Origin: JBMNMS01 sp050953445
GTDB taxonomy: Bacteria; Bacillota; Clostridia; Peptostreptococcales; Anaerovoracaceae
Direction of reading: 5' to 3'
Assembly: GCA_050953445.1 (NCBI GenBank)
Contig: JBMNMS010000002.1
Span: 124,001 to 188,000, forward strand
Length of the DNA stretch: 64,000 nucleotides
How positions within the stretch are numbered: the first letter of the stretch is position 1; the number at the start of each line of letters is the position of its first letter. The notes below the pieces were generated by a model. That model did no database searches. It saw nothing but the letters and a program-made list of their open reading frames with translations, and was not told where the DNA came from. Shown one piece after another: positions 25,803-34,103 of the stretch. The position numbers and the translations under genes were made by a program.

Positions 25803-25820
25803 CTATACGGAGAAATTTTA

Positions 25821-26486
25821 ATGAAAAAAGAAGAGCGGGATGCCTTATTAAGAAACCGTTTGACGGAGATGAGAATACACGAGGAAAATTTGTATACCAA
25901 AGGCATTGATTTAGTGGCTGGTGTGGATGAGGTGGGGAGGGGGCCTCTTGCAGGACCGGTGGTTGCTGCTGCTATAATCCTCCCGGCAGATTTTAATGTT
26001 TTGGGAATCGATGATTCGAAGAAACTATCTGAAAAAAAGAGAGAGGAACTGTTTGGAATTATATGCCGTCAATGTTTGGGCTACGGATTAGGGGTGGTGG
26101 ATAATAAAACCATAGACAGAATTAATATACTGGAAGCAACGAAATTAGCTATGAAATTTGCCCTTATCCGGTTGTGCTGTCACCTTGAAGAAGGTCGGAA
26201 TATCGAGCATATATTGGTAGATGCTTTGACTTTGGAGGATGTTGAAATACCACAGACTGCGATAGTAGGGGGAGATGGAAAAAGCATATCCATAGCTGCT
26301 GCATCCATAGTGGCAAAGTGCACAAGGGATCGGATGATGCTGGAATACGACAGAATGTTTCCTGGCTATTCTTTTCACAGCAATAAGGGTTATGGTACCA
26401 GGTCTCATTATGAGGGGATAGATAAATTAGGCTTATGCCCTATACATAGAAAAAGTTTTTTAAAAAGATATGTCAAGGAGGGATGA
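25821..26486 (+). CDS. rnhB: Ribonuclease HII
   Basis: The 221-residue enzyme removes ribonucleotides from DNA and RNA from hybrids. AGVDEVGRGPLAGPVV carries the catalytic D36 and E37; further acidic residues are in HILVDALTL and KCTRDRMM, with the C-terminal NKGYGTRSHYEGI. It starts 18 bases after rbgA. The stop TGA overlaps an ATG, but the downstream cbiM gene most likely starts six bases later. Confidence 0.96.
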   Translation: MKKEERDALLRNRLTEMRIHEENLYTKGIDLVAGVDEVGRGPLAGPVVAAAIILPADFNVLGIDDSKKLSEKKREELFGIICRQCLGYGLGVVDNKTIDRINILEATKLAMKFALIRLCCHLEEGRNIEHILVDALTLEDVEIPQTAIVGGDGKSISIAAASIVAKCTRDRMMLEYDRMFPGYSFHSNKGYGTRSHYEGIDKLGLCPIHRKSFLKRYVKEG

Positions 26487-26488
26487 AA

Positions 26489-27490
26489 TTGCATTTAGCA
26501 AGTGAATGGGTTTCTCCGATTACAGGGGGGATGATGATGGCTGTAAGCGCAGGGGCTGTTGTTTATTCTGCGGTAAAGCTTAAAGAAAAAGGGATGGATG
26601 ATCAACAGATTGGACTTATGGGGGCTGCCGGGGCTTTCGTATTCGCATCTCAGATGGTAGATGTGGCAATACCTTTCACAGGTTCCAGCGGTCATATAGG
26701 GGGTGGACTTCTTTTGGCAGCCTTGCTTGGCCCTCACGGTGCATTTTTAGCATTGACTGCCGTACTGCTTGTGCAGGCCTTTGTGTTCAGTGATGGTGGA
26801 TTGATGGCGTTGGGTTGCAATATTTTCAATATGGGCATATGTACATGTTACATAGCCTACCCTTTGATTTTCAAACCCATATTAAAAAAAAGGCTTACAT
26901 ATGGAAGGATAGGGCTGGCATCCATATTGGCCTCCGTAGCCGGGTTGCAATTGGGAGCCTTTGCGGTTGCCTTGGAGACGAAAGCTTCTAATCTAAACAC
27001 ACTCCCCTTTTTGGATTTTGTTTCAAAGATGCAACCTATACATTTGGCCATAGGCCTTATGGAGGGGTTGATAATGGCAGGGGTGCTGACGATAGTTTAT
27101 GCAACTACTCCACAGATTATAGAGAATCCTTTGCTGGGGAAAACCATATCCGCTTATAGAACAAGGCAGGCCTCCATAGGATTTTTGTTGTGGGCAGCTA
27201 TAATTGGCGGTGGATTTTCTTTGTTGGCCTCGGATCTTCCCGATGGCTTGGAATGGGCCATAAAGCAGAGTTCTGTTGGGCCCGCAGCAGCAGGGACATG
27301 GCTTCATTCTGCGTTGGAAGGTATGCAAAGTAAAATGGCGTTTATGGCTGATTACGGTTTCGCCGGTGGTGGTGAGGCCCTTGGTACCATTGCGTCGGGG
27401 GCAGTGGGTATTTTTTTGACACTTCTAATCATAGTTGTGACCACAGGTTTTATTGGCATGGGAAGTTTAAAAAATGGAATTAAAGAATAA
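26489..27490 (+). CDS. cbiM: CbiM-type nickel/cobalt transporter subunit fused to a PDGLE domain
   Basis: The 333-residue membrane protein is the substrate-specificity subunit of an ECF-type metal importer. If translation starts at TTG 26489 the N-terminus is Met-His-Leu, restoring the second-position His that CbiM/NikM proteins use to bind metal, and AGGAGG lies exactly seven bases upstream. The ATG at 26483 would leave one base and displace the His. FTGSSGHIGGGLLLAALLGP and ALGCNIFNMG are CbiM blocks. After about residue 235 a PDGLE domain follows (ASDLPDGLEWAI), the part usually supplied by CbiN/NikN. No CbiQ or CbiO gene is adjacent, so those subunits must be elsewhere. Its place before larE-larB-larC points to nickel. 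Confidence 0.85.
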   Translation: MHLASEWVSPITGGMMMAVSAGAVVYSAVKLKEKGMDDQQIGLMGAAGAFVFASQMVDVAIPFTGSSGHIGGGLLLAALLGPHGAFLALTAVLLVQAFVFSDGGLMALGCNIFNMGICTCYIAYPLIFKPILKKRLTYGRIGLASILASVAGLQLGAFAVALETKASNLNTLPFLDFVSKMQPIHLAIGLMEGLIMAGVLTIVYATTPQIIENPLLGKTISAYRTRQASIGFLLWAAIIGGGFSLLASDLPDGLEWAIKQSSVGPAAAGTWLHSALEGMQSKMAFMADYGFAGGGEALGTIASGAVGIFLTLLIIVVTTGFIGMGSLKNGIKE

Positions 27491-28286
27491 AAGATTGAAG
27501 GATGTGCTGGAGGGTTATGGATCTCTTGCTGTAGCTTTTTCCGGGGGGGCTGACAGCACCTTGCTTTTGATGACGGCACGACAGGTACTGGGAGATAGGC
27601 TTCTGGCAATCACCGCAGACTCCCCTCTTTTTAGCAGAAGGGAATTGTCGGAAGCGGTGGGATTTTGCAGGGATTACAATATAAGGCACAAGGTGATCCC
27701 TTTTAAACTGAATGAAATCGAGGGTATTGTGGAAAATGGACCCGGGAGATGTTATTATTGCAAGAGAAGCTTATTTAAAGAATTTTTAAGTGTTTGTGAA
27801 AGGGAAGGCTTTTATCATCTGGCCGAGGGGACTAATTGTGATGACTTAAAGGATTCTCGGCCGGGGCTTTTAGCATTAGAGGAGTTGAGTATAAAAAGCC
27901 CCTTACGCTATGCGGGATTTAGCAAGAATGAGGTTCGAAGGGCTTTGCGGGAAAAAGGAATTACCACATGGCAAAAGTCGGAGTCTGCCTGTCTTGCAAC
28001 TCGCATACCCACCGGCGAAGAGGTGACGGAGGAAAAGCTTAAGGCCGTTGAATTAGCTGAAAATGCACTTAGGGATATAGGATTTGATCCGATCCGGGTA
28101 CGTCATCACGGTAGTGTGGCAAGGATAGAATCGAATCCTTCTCAAGGATATTTATTCTTTGAAAAGGATATGGCGGAAAGAGTCTATGGATTAATTGGTG
28201 AGTTAGGGTTTAGATACGTGACCCTTGATCTTTTAGGTTACAGGAAGGGGAGCGTAAACGAAGATTGTCAGGGGAAGCAAAAATAA
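27474..28286 (+). CDS. larE: Sulfur transferase for nickel-pincer cofactor synthesis
   Basis: The 270-residue PP-loop ATPase converts pyridinium biscarboxylic acid mononucleotide to the bisthiocarboxylate. The PP-loop SGGADS is at residues 23-28. Cysteines C93 and C96 (GRCYYCK) and C173 (ESACLATRIPTG) are present; the last aligns with the cysteine sacrificed as sulfur donor in Lactobacillus plantarum LarE. Three such cysteines suggest the [4Fe-4S]-dependent catalytic kind rather than the single-cysteine sacrificial kind; this is inference. The gene overlaps cbiM by 17 bases and shares a TAATG junction with larB. Confidence 0.92.
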   Translation: MELKNKRLKDVLEGYGSLAVAFSGGADSTLLLMTARQVLGDRLLAITADSPLFSRRELSEAVGFCRDYNIRHKVIPFKLNEIEGIVENGPGRCYYCKRSLFKEFLSVCEREGFYHLAEGTNCDDLKDSRPGLLALEELSIKSPLRYAGFSKNEVRRALREKGITTWQKSESACLATRIPTGEEVTEEKLKAVELAENALRDIGFDPIRVRHHGSVARIESNPSQGYLFFEKDMAERVYGLIGELGFRYVTLDLLGYRKGSVNEDCQGKQK

Positions 28287-29044
28287 TGGAAGAACGTTAT
28301 TTGAAATCTCTATTAGAGCAGGTAGCCCAAGGAAAAGTAGATATTGAAGCAGCTATGGAAAAGCTGAAAACTTTACCCTTTGAAGATCTAAGGTTTGCAT
28401 GTATAGATCATCATCGTGAATTGAGAACCAGCCAGGGAGAGGTGATATTCGGACAGGGGAAAACACCTTTTCAAATTGCCTCTATCGCAGAGGCCATGTG
28501 GAGGAATAACCATCGGATTTTGATCAGCAGAGCATCCACTGAAGCTTATGTAGAGGTAAAAAAGGTGCTGGATAAGGCGGTATACCATGAGGAGGCAAGG
28601 AGCATAACCATAATAGGGGATGGTGGCAATGATTTTAGCAATCACAGTCCGCCTATAGCCATTCTTACCGCCGGAACCGCCGATATACCGGTAGCAGAGG
28701 AGGCAGCTGTTACAGCCGGCTTTTTTGGCAACCAGGTGGATCGTATTTACGATGTGGGGGTTGCAGGTATTCACAGGCTTTTTGACAAGTTAGACAGGAT
28801 CAGATCGGCAGGTGTGGTTATAGTTGCTGCGGGAATGGAAGGAGCGTTGGTTAGCGTGGTGGGAGGGCTTACCGAAAGACCGGTTATAGCCCTTCCTACA
28901 TCGGTGGGTTACGGAGCCAGCTTTAAGGGACTTGCCGCCCTTCTGGCCATGTTAAATAGCTGTGCCGCCGGCGTTGGGGTGGTAAATATTGATAATGGGT
29001 ACGGGGCTGCTTGCCTTGCATCTAAGATTAATCGGAGGGAGTGA
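28286..29044 (+). CDS. larB: Pyridinium-3,5-biscarboxylic acid mononucleotide synthase
   Basis: The 252-residue LarB carboxylates and hydrolyses nicotinic acid adenine dinucleotide in the first step of nickel-pincer nucleotide synthesis. The C-terminal half resembles PurE (AIR carboxylase): TAGTADIPVAEEA, AAGMEGALVSVVGGL, ALPTSVGYGASFKGL. The N-terminal FEDLRFACIDHHRELR and EVIFGQGKTP are LarB-specific. ATG 28286 overlaps the larE stop (TAATG); an upstream in-frame ATG at 28265 lies inside larE without a good site. Confidence 0.93.
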   Translation: MEERYLKSLLEQVAQGKVDIEAAMEKLKTLPFEDLRFACIDHHRELRTSQGEVIFGQGKTPFQIASIAEAMWRNNHRILISRASTEAYVEVKKVLDKAVYHEEARSITIIGDGGNDFSNHSPPIAILTAGTADIPVAEEAAVTAGFFGNQVDRIYDVGVAGIHRLFDKLDRIRSAGVVIVAAGMEGALVSVVGGLTERPVIALPTSVGYGASFKGLAALLAMLNSCAAGVGVVNIDNGYGAACLASKINRRE

Positions 29045-29048
29045 ACTA

Positions 29049-30278
29049 ATGGGCAATATTTTATACTTTGATTGTTTTTCAGGTATCAGTGGAGACATGA
29101 CATTAGGTGCTTTAATGGATTTGGGATTAGAACCTTCCCGGGTACGAATGGAGCTTGAAAAACTCAATCTTAAAGGATTTGAATTGCAGGCTGAGAAAAG
29201 CCGAAGATATGGAATAACCGGCATGGAGGCTGACGTTATAGTTAAGGAAAGCCATGGGCATGGACATGGGCACGAACACTCTCATGGAAGGAACTTTAAA
29301 GACATAAAAGAAATTATTTTGAACAGCACCATAAGCAGTAGGGCGAAAGAACTTTCCATCAACATTTTTACCGCTATAGCTGAAGGGGAGGCTAAGGTTC
29401 ACGGTAAACCGGTAGAACAGGTGCATTTTCATGAGGTTGGGGCATTGGATTCCATAATCGATATTGTGGGTACGGCCATCTGCATCGATATGCTGGATAT
29501 TCAGAAGGTTTTTTGTTCAGTTCTCGTTGAAGGAAATGGTTTCATTGAATGTGAACACGGCATTCTTCCCGTACCTGTACCAGCTGTTGTCGAAATGCTT
29601 AAAGGTAGCGGGATTGTGTTGAAACAGGGGGAGGTTAAGACTGAACTGGTCACTCCAACTGGTCTTGGAATATTGAAAGGGCTTGGTGCAATCAGCGTAG
29701 GGATGCCGATGATGAATATAGTATCATCGGGCATGGGCTTTGGCAAACGTGAAATAGGCAGACTGAATGCTCTTCGCATCATCCTGGGAAAAGGGGAAGG
29801 GGAGGAAGGCTGTAAGGTCTGGAAATCTGAGGATGAGGTTTTTATAATAGAGGCTAACCTGGATGACGAATCGGGGGAAGTGATAGGATACACCTTGGAT
29901 TTGATTTTGGAGGCCGGGGCTTTGGACGCTTATTGTGTACCCATACAGATGAAGAAGTGCAGGCCGGGTGTTATTTTAACTGCAATATGTTCCAAAAAAG
30001 ATGTTGAACATATTTCCGGTATAATGCTCACGGAAACCACATCCTTGGGGGTCAGGATTTCATCAAAGGAACGCATAGCATTCCAAAGGGAAATTCATAA
30101 GGTGGAAACACCCTATGGCATTGTGAGAATTAAGGTGGGGAGTCTTGGGGAGTTTTCCAAGGCAAAACCGGAGTATGATGACTGCGCCAGAATAGCCAAA
30201 GAGAAGGGTATGCCCATATCGGATGTGTTTGCTTTAGCTTTAAGGGTTTGGCAAGAAAAACTTTTAGGGGACGGATAA
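29049..30278 (+). CDS. larC: Nickel insertion protein for nickel-pincer cofactor, unsplit
   Basis: The 409-residue LarC is a CTP-dependent nickel insertase (cyclometallase). It begins YFDCFSGISGDMTLGAL, has a histidine-rich stretch near residue 74-84 (HGHGHGHEHSHG), VHFHEVGALDSIIDIVG, and the C-terminal IEANLDDESGEVIGY and MKKCRPGVILTAI blocks. In L. plantarum the same protein is split into larC1 and larC2 joined by a programmed frameshift; here the frame is continuous. A GGGAAAA heptamer lies exactly at the domain border. CGGAGGGAG supports ATG 29049. No larA is in the window, so the cofactor user lies elsewhere. Confidence 0.93.
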   Translation: MGNILYFDCFSGISGDMTLGALMDLGLEPSRVRMELEKLNLKGFELQAEKSRRYGITGMEADVIVKESHGHGHGHEHSHGRNFKDIKEIILNSTISSRAKELSINIFTAIAEGEAKVHGKPVEQVHFHEVGALDSIIDIVGTAICIDMLDIQKVFCSVLVEGNGFIECEHGILPVPVPAVVEMLKGSGIVLKQGEVKTELVTPTGLGILKGLGAISVGMPMMNIVSSGMGFGKREIGRLNALRIILGKGEGEEGCKVWKSEDEVFIIEANLDDESGEVIGYTLDLILEAGALDAYCVPIQMKKCRPGVILTAICSKKDVEHISGIMLTETTSLGVRISSKERIAFQREIHKVETPYGIVRIKVGSLGEFSKAKPEYDDCARIAKEKGMPISDVFALALRVWQEKLLGDG

Positions 30279-30300
30279 TGATATTTTTTTCACAGAACCC

Positions 30301-30329
30301 TTTACAGGGTTGAATTGATGTGGTATGCT
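30301..30329 (+). promoter_or_regulatory. Promoter of the riboflavin operon
   Basis: TTTACA at 30301-30306, 17 bases, then TGG-TATGCT ending at 30329 (extended -10). The start near 30336 precedes the FMN aptamer by about 13 bases. Confidence 0.6.
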
Positions 30330-30348
30330 TGTAGCGAATTGAATATTA

Positions 30349-30455
30349 ATCTTCGGGGCGGGGTGCAAGTCCTCACCGGTGGTAAAGCCCACGAGCCGCA
30401 AGGCATGATTCGGTGCAATTCCGAAGCCGACAGTATAGTCTGGATGAAAGAAGAT
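30349..30455 (+). promoter_or_regulatory. FMN riboswitch aptamer (RFN element)
   Basis: The aptamer is close to consensus: P1 ATCTTC/GAAGAT, then GGGGCGGGGTGCAA, ACCGGTGGTAAAGCC, the GATTCGGTGCAATTCCGAAGCC hairpin and CAGTATAGTCTGGATGAAAG. FMN binding represses the riboflavin genes, and the riboflavin operon follows directly. Confidence 0.97.
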
Positions 30456-30501
30456 AGATGAACATGGCAGCATATGATTTTGTCATGGATGTGATAGGAC
30501 G

Positions 30502-30537
30502 CTCTGGAATGTTTTTCATTTCAGAGTTTTTGTTTTA
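30502..30537 (+). terminator. First terminator of the FMN riboswitch expression platform
   Basis: CTCTGGAATG pairs with CATTTCAGAG (one G-U) around TTTTT, followed by TTTTTGTTTT. Confidence 0.85.
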
Positions 30538-30552
30538 TACATTGATTCATGG

Positions 30553-30584
30553 AAACCCCGAATATTATTTTGGGGTTTTTTTAT
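30553..30584 (+). terminator. Second tandem terminator before ribD
   Basis: AAACCCCGAA pairs with TTTTGGGGTTT (G-U at the inner end) with a short AT-rich loop, followed by TTTTATT. It lies 16 bases behind the first terminator and ahead of the ribD ribosome-binding site. Confidence 0.75.
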
Positions 30585-30610
30585 TGATTAATCCCGGAAA
30601 GGAGAAATTA

Positions 30611-31699
30611 TTGAAGGACTGGGACTATATGGGATTGGCCATCAAGTTGGCCAGAAGGGGATGTGGATTTGTAAACCCTAATCCGATGGTAGGAGCGGTT
30701 ATAGTAAAGGATGGGGAAATAATTGGGGAAGGTTATCACGAGTATTATGGGGGACCTCATGGAGAGCGAAATGCCCTTGCAAATTGCACCATATCCCCCC
30801 GGGGGGGCACCCTCTATGTTACCCTTGAACCCTGTTGCCATCACGGAAAAACCCCTCCCTGTACGGATGCAATTATAGAAAGCGGGATTAAAAGGGTGGT
30901 TATAGGGATGAAGGATCCCAATCCTAAGGTATCCGGCAAGGGCATAGCCATTTTAAGAGAGAACGGAATAATGGTGGATATGGGAGTGAAGGAGAAGGAG
31001 TGCATGGAGTTAAATCGGGTGTTCATCCATGCGATGGTTAAGAAAATGCCCTATGTGGCTATAAAGTATGGAATGACATTGGACGGTAAGATAGCCACAG
31101 TCACCGGTGATTCCAAATGGATTACAGGAGAAAAAGCCAGGGAACACGTGCATTTTTTAAGGCATAAATACACCGGCATAATGGTAGGCATAGGGACGGT
31201 ATTGGCGGATGATCCAATGCTTAACTGTAGATCCGTTGAGGGGCGTAACCCCATAAGAATAGTTTGTGATACCAATCTTAGAATACCTTTGGAATCTAAA
31301 ATAGTATCATCATCCGATGAAATTATTACCTACATCGCATATGGGAGAGGTGAGGATTATAAGGTTGAAGAACTTAAGAAAAGGGGATGCAGGCTTATTG
31401 AGGTGGAACAGAAAGGTTCCCATCTGGACCTGCCTGCATTGATGAGATATCTTTTTCAAGAGGGAATAGATGGGGTTTTATGTGAAGGTGGGGGATACTT
31501 AAATTTCAGCCTATTGGAAGAGGGGCTTGTGAATAAGATTTATAGTTATGTTTCGCCTAAAATCATAGGGGGAGAAAAGGCTAAAACCCCTGTTATGGGA
31601 GCTGGTTTAGAAAGTCTCAACGATGCGGTTTTATTCGAGAAACCCATTGTCACCTCCTTGGGGGAGGATATTTTGTTGGAATGCTTGGTCAAGGCATAA
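30611..31699 (+). CDS. ribD: Bifunctional pyrimidine deaminase/reductase of riboflavin synthesis
   Basis: The 362-residue enzyme deaminates and reduces the GTP-derived pyrimidine in steps two and three of riboflavin synthesis. The N-terminal deaminase has the zinc site HGERNAL and PCCHHGKTPPC; the C-terminal reductase has GMTLDGKIATVTGDSKWI and the GVLCEGGGYLNFSLL block. TTG 30611 is chosen because AAAGGAG lies six bases upstream and the N-terminus then matches the family (DYMGLAIKLARRG); the frame further upstream runs through both terminators. Confidence 0.95.
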   Translation: MKDWDYMGLAIKLARRGCGFVNPNPMVGAVIVKDGEIIGEGYHEYYGGPHGERNALANCTISPRGGTLYVTLEPCCHHGKTPPCTDAIIESGIKRVVIGMKDPNPKVSGKGIAILRENGIMVDMGVKEKECMELNRVFIHAMVKKMPYVAIKYGMTLDGKIATVTGDSKWITGEKAREHVHFLRHKYTGIMVGIGTVLADDPMLNCRSVEGRNPIRIVCDTNLRIPLESKIVSSSDEIITYIAYGRGEDYKVEELKKRGCRLIEVEQKGSHLDLPALMRYLFQEGIDGVLCEGGGYLNFSLLEEGLVNKIYSYVSPKIIGGEKAKTPVMGAGLESLNDAVLFEKPIVTSLGEDILLECLVKA

Positions 31700-31722
31700 A
31701 ATCGAGAAGGGAGGATGGCAGA

Positions 31723-32370
31723 TTGTTTACAGGCATAGTAGAGGAAACCGGAAGTGTAATAGGGATTGAGAAGGGGAGGAAATCGTCCAGATTAAATATT
31801 AAAGGGAACTTAATATTTGATGATTTAAAGCTGGGTGACAGCGTGGCTGTAAATGGCGTGTGTCTCACTGCCAGCGCCCTTGGGGACAAAAACTTTGTGG
31901 CAGATGTTATGAGTGAAACCCTGGAAAGAAGTGCATTGGGCAGGCTAAAAGCGGGAAGCCGCGTTAATTTGGAAAGAGCATTGCCGGCATGGGGTAGATT
32001 TGGGGGTCATATAGTATCGGGGCACATAGACGGGGTTGGCTATTTATCTGCCATAAGGGAAGATGATAATGCCAGATGGCTTACCATCAATGCCCCTGAA
32101 AATATTATGAGGTATGTCATTGAAAAGGGCTCTATTGCCATCGATGGAGTTAGCTTAACTATTGCCACTGTATCAGAAGAATACTTTAAGGTTTCAATAA
32201 TACCTCATACGGGCAAAGCTACTACTCTGTTTGATAGAAAAGTCAATGACCCGGTCAATTTGGAAAACGATATGATAGGCAAGTATATTGAAAAGTTCCT
32301 TGGGTATGAGAAGGAAGGCCCGGTAAAGGAAGGGCTCACGGAGGAGTTTTTAATTAAGGCGGGGTTTTAA
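31723..32370 (+). CDS. ribE: Riboflavin synthase alpha chain
   Basis: The 215-residue enzyme dismutates two lumazines to riboflavin. It begins MFTGIVEETG, has two lumazine-binding barrels (GDSVAVNGVCLTAS and KGSIAIDGVSLTIA, with GHIVSGHIDGVG between) and a C-terminal helix for trimerisation. The start is TTG 31723, with AAGGGAGG eight bases upstream; an ATG at 31681 inside ribD is unlikely since the family always begins FTGIVEE. Confidence 0.96.
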   Translation: MFTGIVEETGSVIGIEKGRKSSRLNIKGNLIFDDLKLGDSVAVNGVCLTASALGDKNFVADVMSETLERSALGRLKAGSRVNLERALPAWGRFGGHIVSGHIDGVGYLSAIREDDNARWLTINAPENIMRYVIEKGSIAIDGVSLTIATVSEEYFKVSIIPHTGKATTLFDRKVNDPVNLENDMIGKYIEKFLGYEKEGPVKEGLTEEFLIKAGF

Positions 32371-32398
32371 CCGGTGAGATAATGAAGGAGGTTTATTA

Positions 32399-33598
32399 AT
32401 GTTTAAGTTTAATACGGTGGAAGAGGCCATTGCGGAGTTGCAAAAAGGTAGGATTATCATAGTAACCGATGATGATGACAGAGAAAACGAAGGAGATTTT
32501 ATTTGTGCAGCCCAATTTGCTACTACAGAGAATGTTAATTTTATGGCAACCCATGGTAAGGGGCTTATATGCATGCCTATGAGCGAAAGTATAATCGAAA
32601 GGTTGAGCATCCCTCAGATGGTGAGTCAAAATACAGATCTGCATAATACGGCATTTACGGTGTCCATAGATCATGTGGATACAACTACGGGGATCTCTGC
32701 GGAAGAAAGATCAATAACTGCTTTGAAGTGCGTTGAGGAGGGTGCGAAACCGGAAGATTTCAGAAGACCCGGTCACATGTTCCCACTTTTGGCCAGAAAA
32801 AACGGCGTGTTGGAACGGAATGGACATACAGAAGCGACGGTGGACCTGATGAGGATTGCAGGGCTAAAGGAATGTGGTCTTTGCTGCGAAATTATGAAGA
32901 GTGATGGCACTATGATGAGGACACCCCAGCTCATGGAGCTGGCAAAGGAATTTGACTTAGCATTTATCACCATCAAGGATTTGCAGGAATACAGGAAGAA
33001 GAATGAGATTCTGGTGGAACGAGTCACATCGGTAAAGCTACCTACCAAGCATGGGGACTTTACTGCCCACGGATATATCAATAAGCTCAATGGGGAGCAT
33101 CATATTGCATTGGTAAAGGGAGACATAGCTGACGGGCAGGAGGTTTTGTGCAGGGTGCATTCCGAATGTTTAACAGGAGATGCCTTTGGATCTTCCCGGT
33201 GTGATTGCGGTGAGCAGTTTGATAAGGCTATGGAGCAGATAAATCGTGAGGGCAGAGGAATACTTCTGTATATGCGTCAGGAAGGCAGGGGAATAGGTCT
33301 TATTAATAAATTAAAAGCCTATGAGCTGCAGGATAATGGAATGGACACAGTTGAGGCAAATCTTGCCTTAGGTTTTGAGGGGGATATGAGGGAATACTAT
33401 ATCGGAGCACAGATTTTGAGGGATTTAGGGGCAAAAACCTTGAGGCTGTTAACCAATAATCCCCATAAGGTCTACGAGCTTTCAGCCTTTGGACTTGATA
33501 TTATAGAAAGGCTCCCAATTCAAATAGAGCCTACGGAGCATGACAGGTTTTATCTTAAAACAAAACAGGAAAAAATGGGGCATTTGCTCGCATATTAA
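32399..33598 (+). CDS. ribBA: Bifunctional DHBP synthase/GTP cyclohydrolase II
   Basis: The 399-residue fusion makes both riboflavin precursors. The N-terminal half is 3,4-dihydroxy-2-butanone-4-phosphate synthase (DDDDRENEGDFI near residue 24, THGKGLICMPMS). The C-terminal half is GTP cyclohydrolase II with VHSECLTGDAFGSSRCDCG (zinc cysteines) and RQEGRGIGLINKLKAYELQ. AAGGAGG lies eight bases before the ATG. Third gene of the rib operon. Confidence 0.97.
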   Translation: MFKFNTVEEAIAELQKGRIIIVTDDDDRENEGDFICAAQFATTENVNFMATHGKGLICMPMSESIIERLSIPQMVSQNTDLHNTAFTVSIDHVDTTTGISAEERSITALKCVEEGAKPEDFRRPGHMFPLLARKNGVLERNGHTEATVDLMRIAGLKECGLCCEIMKSDGTMMRTPQLMELAKEFDLAFITIKDLQEYRKKNEILVERVTSVKLPTKHGDFTAHGYINKLNGEHHIALVKGDIADGQEVLCRVHSECLTGDAFGSSRCDCGEQFDKAMEQINREGRGILLYMRQEGRGIGLINKLKAYELQDNGMDTVEANLALGFEGDMREYYIGAQILRDLGAKTLRLLTNNPHKVYELSAFGLDIIERLPIQIEPTEHDRFYLKTKQEKMGHLLAY

Positions 33599-33619
33599 TA
33601 ATGAAAGGCAGGTATGAAA

Positions 33620-34087
33620 ATGAAAGTTTTTGAAGGTAAGTTGGTTGGGGATGGCATGAAAATAGGCATTGTTGCAGCCCGTTTCAACGAATTAATAGTA
33701 TCCAAGCTATTGGGCGGGGCCTTAGATTGTTTGAGAAGGCATGATATAGACGAAGATGATGTTGAAATAGCATGGGTTCCCGGAGCTTTTGAAATCCCTC
33801 TCATAGCTGCTAAGATGGCAGATACGAAAAAATATGACGGTATTATATGCCTTGGTGCGGTAATTCGCGGTGCAACATCCCATTATGATTATGTATGCGC
33901 AGAGGTTTCAAAAGGCATAGCTACAGCCTCTCTTAAAAGCGGTATTCCCATAATATTCGGAGTGCTGACTACTGATACCATTGAACAGGCTATTGAAAGA
34001 GCCGGCACTAAGGCGGGAAATAAAGGGTATGATAGCGCAATGGCAGCGGTGGAAACCATAAATTTACTGCGTGAGATGGAACTGTAA
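33620..34087 (+). CDS. ribH: 6,7-dimethyl-8-ribityllumazine synthase
   Basis: The 155-residue lumazine synthase condenses the pyrimidine and the butanone phosphate. Family motifs are GIVAARFNELI, WVPGAFEIPLIA and GAVIRGATSHYDYV, with FGVLTTDTIEQAIERAGTKAGNKG. ATG 33620 (MKVFEG) with AAAGGCAGG is preferred to the ATG six bases upstream, which is too close to it. It ends the rib operon; no terminator is evident behind it, and the valS promoter follows. Confidence 0.97.
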   Translation: MKVFEGKLVGDGMKIGIVAARFNELIVSKLLGGALDCLRRHDIDEDDVEIAWVPGAFEIPLIAAKMADTKKYDGIICLGAVIRGATSHYDYVCAEVSKGIATASLKSGIPIIFGVLTTDTIEQAIERAGTKAGNKGYDSAMAAVETINLLREMEL

Positions 34088-34103
34088 AAATGGAGTAAAC
34101 CCC

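Noticed and set aside
30458..30610. Upstream extension of ribD, starting just after the FMN aptamer
   Set aside because: The added residues would cover both terminator hairpins and match nothing in RibD; TTG 30611 has a proper site.
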